Below, piece after piece: positions 5,642 to 6,048 of a stretch of DNA of 6,048 bases. The stretch comes from CAYLLT01 sp964591605 (GTDB taxonomy: Bacteria; Planctomycetota; Phycisphaerae; UBA1845; PWPN01), in the NCBI GenBank assembly GCA_964591605.1, contig CAZQEN010000420.1, forward strand, positions 1-6,048, given 5' to 3'. Numbering within the stretch: the stretch's first letter is position 1; each line of letters opens with the position of its first letter. The notes under the pieces were generated by a model. The model was not told where the DNA came from. It ran no database searches and was given only the letters and a program-made list of their open reading frames with translations. The translations under genes were made by a program, and so were the position numbers.

Positions 5642-6048
5642 TTAGAACGGGATCTCCGGATTCTCCGGCGGCGGTGCGTCGTCCATGGGCGGCGGTGCGT
5701 CGTCCGGAGCCGGGGCGTCGTAGCCGCCGCCTCCCCCACCGGCGGGGGCCGCCGGGGCACGGTTGTATCCGCCCCTCTGTCCCCCTCCACCCCCTTCGGC
5801 GCCGCCCCCGCCGCCCTGGCGGTCGGACAGGAAGGTGAAGTTCTCAACCGCCACGTCGAGCTTGCTGCGGTTCCGCCCTTCCTTGTCTGTCCACTGGCGG
5901 TACTTGAGATGGCCTTCGACCAGAATCGATCGGCCCTTCCTCATATACTGATTGATGACCTCTGCCTGCTTTCCAAAGGCGCTCAAATCGACGAAGCAGA
6001 CCTCTTCCTTCGAGTTGCCGTCGCGGTCGCGCCATCGGCGGTTGATGG
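5642..6048 (-). CDS. ssb: Single-stranded DNA-binding protein SSB (5' end outside the window)
   Basis: SSB coats single-stranded DNA during replication, repair and recombination and recruits partners through its C-terminal peptide. The open frame runs to the window edge, so roughly the first 30 residues are missing. Its first visible residues are INRRWRDRDGNSKEEVCFVD, then LSAFGKQAEVINQYMRKG, SILVEGHLKYRQWTDKEG and SKLDVAVENFTFL. Together these are the typical strands of the bacterial SSB OB-fold. A disordered linker follows with three glycine runs and a duplicated DDAPPP unit, and the protein ends in PENPEIPF, matching the conserved acidic-then-IPF tip. A TTG at 5984-5986 is internal to the OB-fold and is not the start. 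The gene precedes rplI by 208 bases on the same strand. Confidence 0.96.
   Translation of the reverse strand, partial: INRRWRDRDGNSKEEVCFVDLSAFGKQAEVINQYMRKGRSILVEGHLKYRQWTDKEGRNRSKLDVAVENFTFLSDRQGGGGGAEGGGGGQRGGYNRAPAAPAGGGGGGYDAPAPDDAPPPMDDAPPPENPEIPF
5667..5705 (-). repeat. 21-base tandem duplication in the ssb linker
   Basis: An 18-base identical block (GGCGGCGGTGCGTCGTCC on the plus strand) occurs at 5667-5684 and 5688-5705, a period of 21 bases. It encodes two copies of DDAPPP just before the SSB acidic tip. The unit keeps the reading frame, so it lengthens the disordered, acidic end of the linker by seven residues. Confidence 0.75.

Overview
The window is a high-GC bacterial chromosome segment in which every gene I can support lies on the minus strand. 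Reading in the direction of transcription (from 6048 down to 1) it has two parts: a core replication/ribosome cluster, ssb (5' end cut off by the window) - rplI - dnaB, and then an accessory stretch holding one large secreted protein of unknown function and a parDE-type toxin-antitoxin pair. The ssb, rplI and dnaB products are recognised from intact family motifs. The style of the SSB OB-fold, the glycine-rich SSB linker, the disordered tails on L9 and DnaB, and the large orphan exported protein suggest Planctomycetota (possibly a Phycisphaerae-like lineage). That placement is an inference from protein style, not a proof.

Core region (3177-6048). SSB ends in a canonical acidic tip (PENPEIPF). 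A 208-base spacer follows with no recognisable rpsR, although S18 is encoded at this position in many bacteria. rplI encodes L9 with an extra tail of about 40 residues. dnaB starts inside the 3' end of rplI: the two overlap by 71 bases, and a strong AGGAGG lies 9 bases before the dnaB ATG, so they are probably translationally linked. DnaB is full length with all helicase motifs, plus disordered extensions of about 75 residues at each end. Its C-terminus (GEGDEDEPAPF) looks like an SSB C-terminal peptide at the end of a Gly/Pro/Gln-rich linker, which is the most interesting observation here.

Accessory region (1-2955). A 700-residue protein with a signal peptide, an Ala/Pro linker, a helical segment and a C-terminal beta-rich half follows dnaB after a spacer of about 230 bases. 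I do not recognise its family. Its stop is followed by a short hairpin, then by a well-formed promoter (TTGACA-16-TATCAT) whose -10 box sits inside a perfect 7-3-7 palindrome. This promoter/operator drives a ParD-like ribbon-helix-helix antitoxin and a ParE/RelE-like toxin, an arrangement typical of autoregulated toxin-antitoxin modules. The toxin gene has visibly lower GC than dnaB, consistent with acquisition by transfer. A second strong hairpin lies beyond the toxin stop.

No rRNA, tRNA, CRISPR array, insertion sequence or integrase was seen. The long plus-strand open frames opposite dnaB and the large secreted protein are antisense shadows of GC-rich genes.
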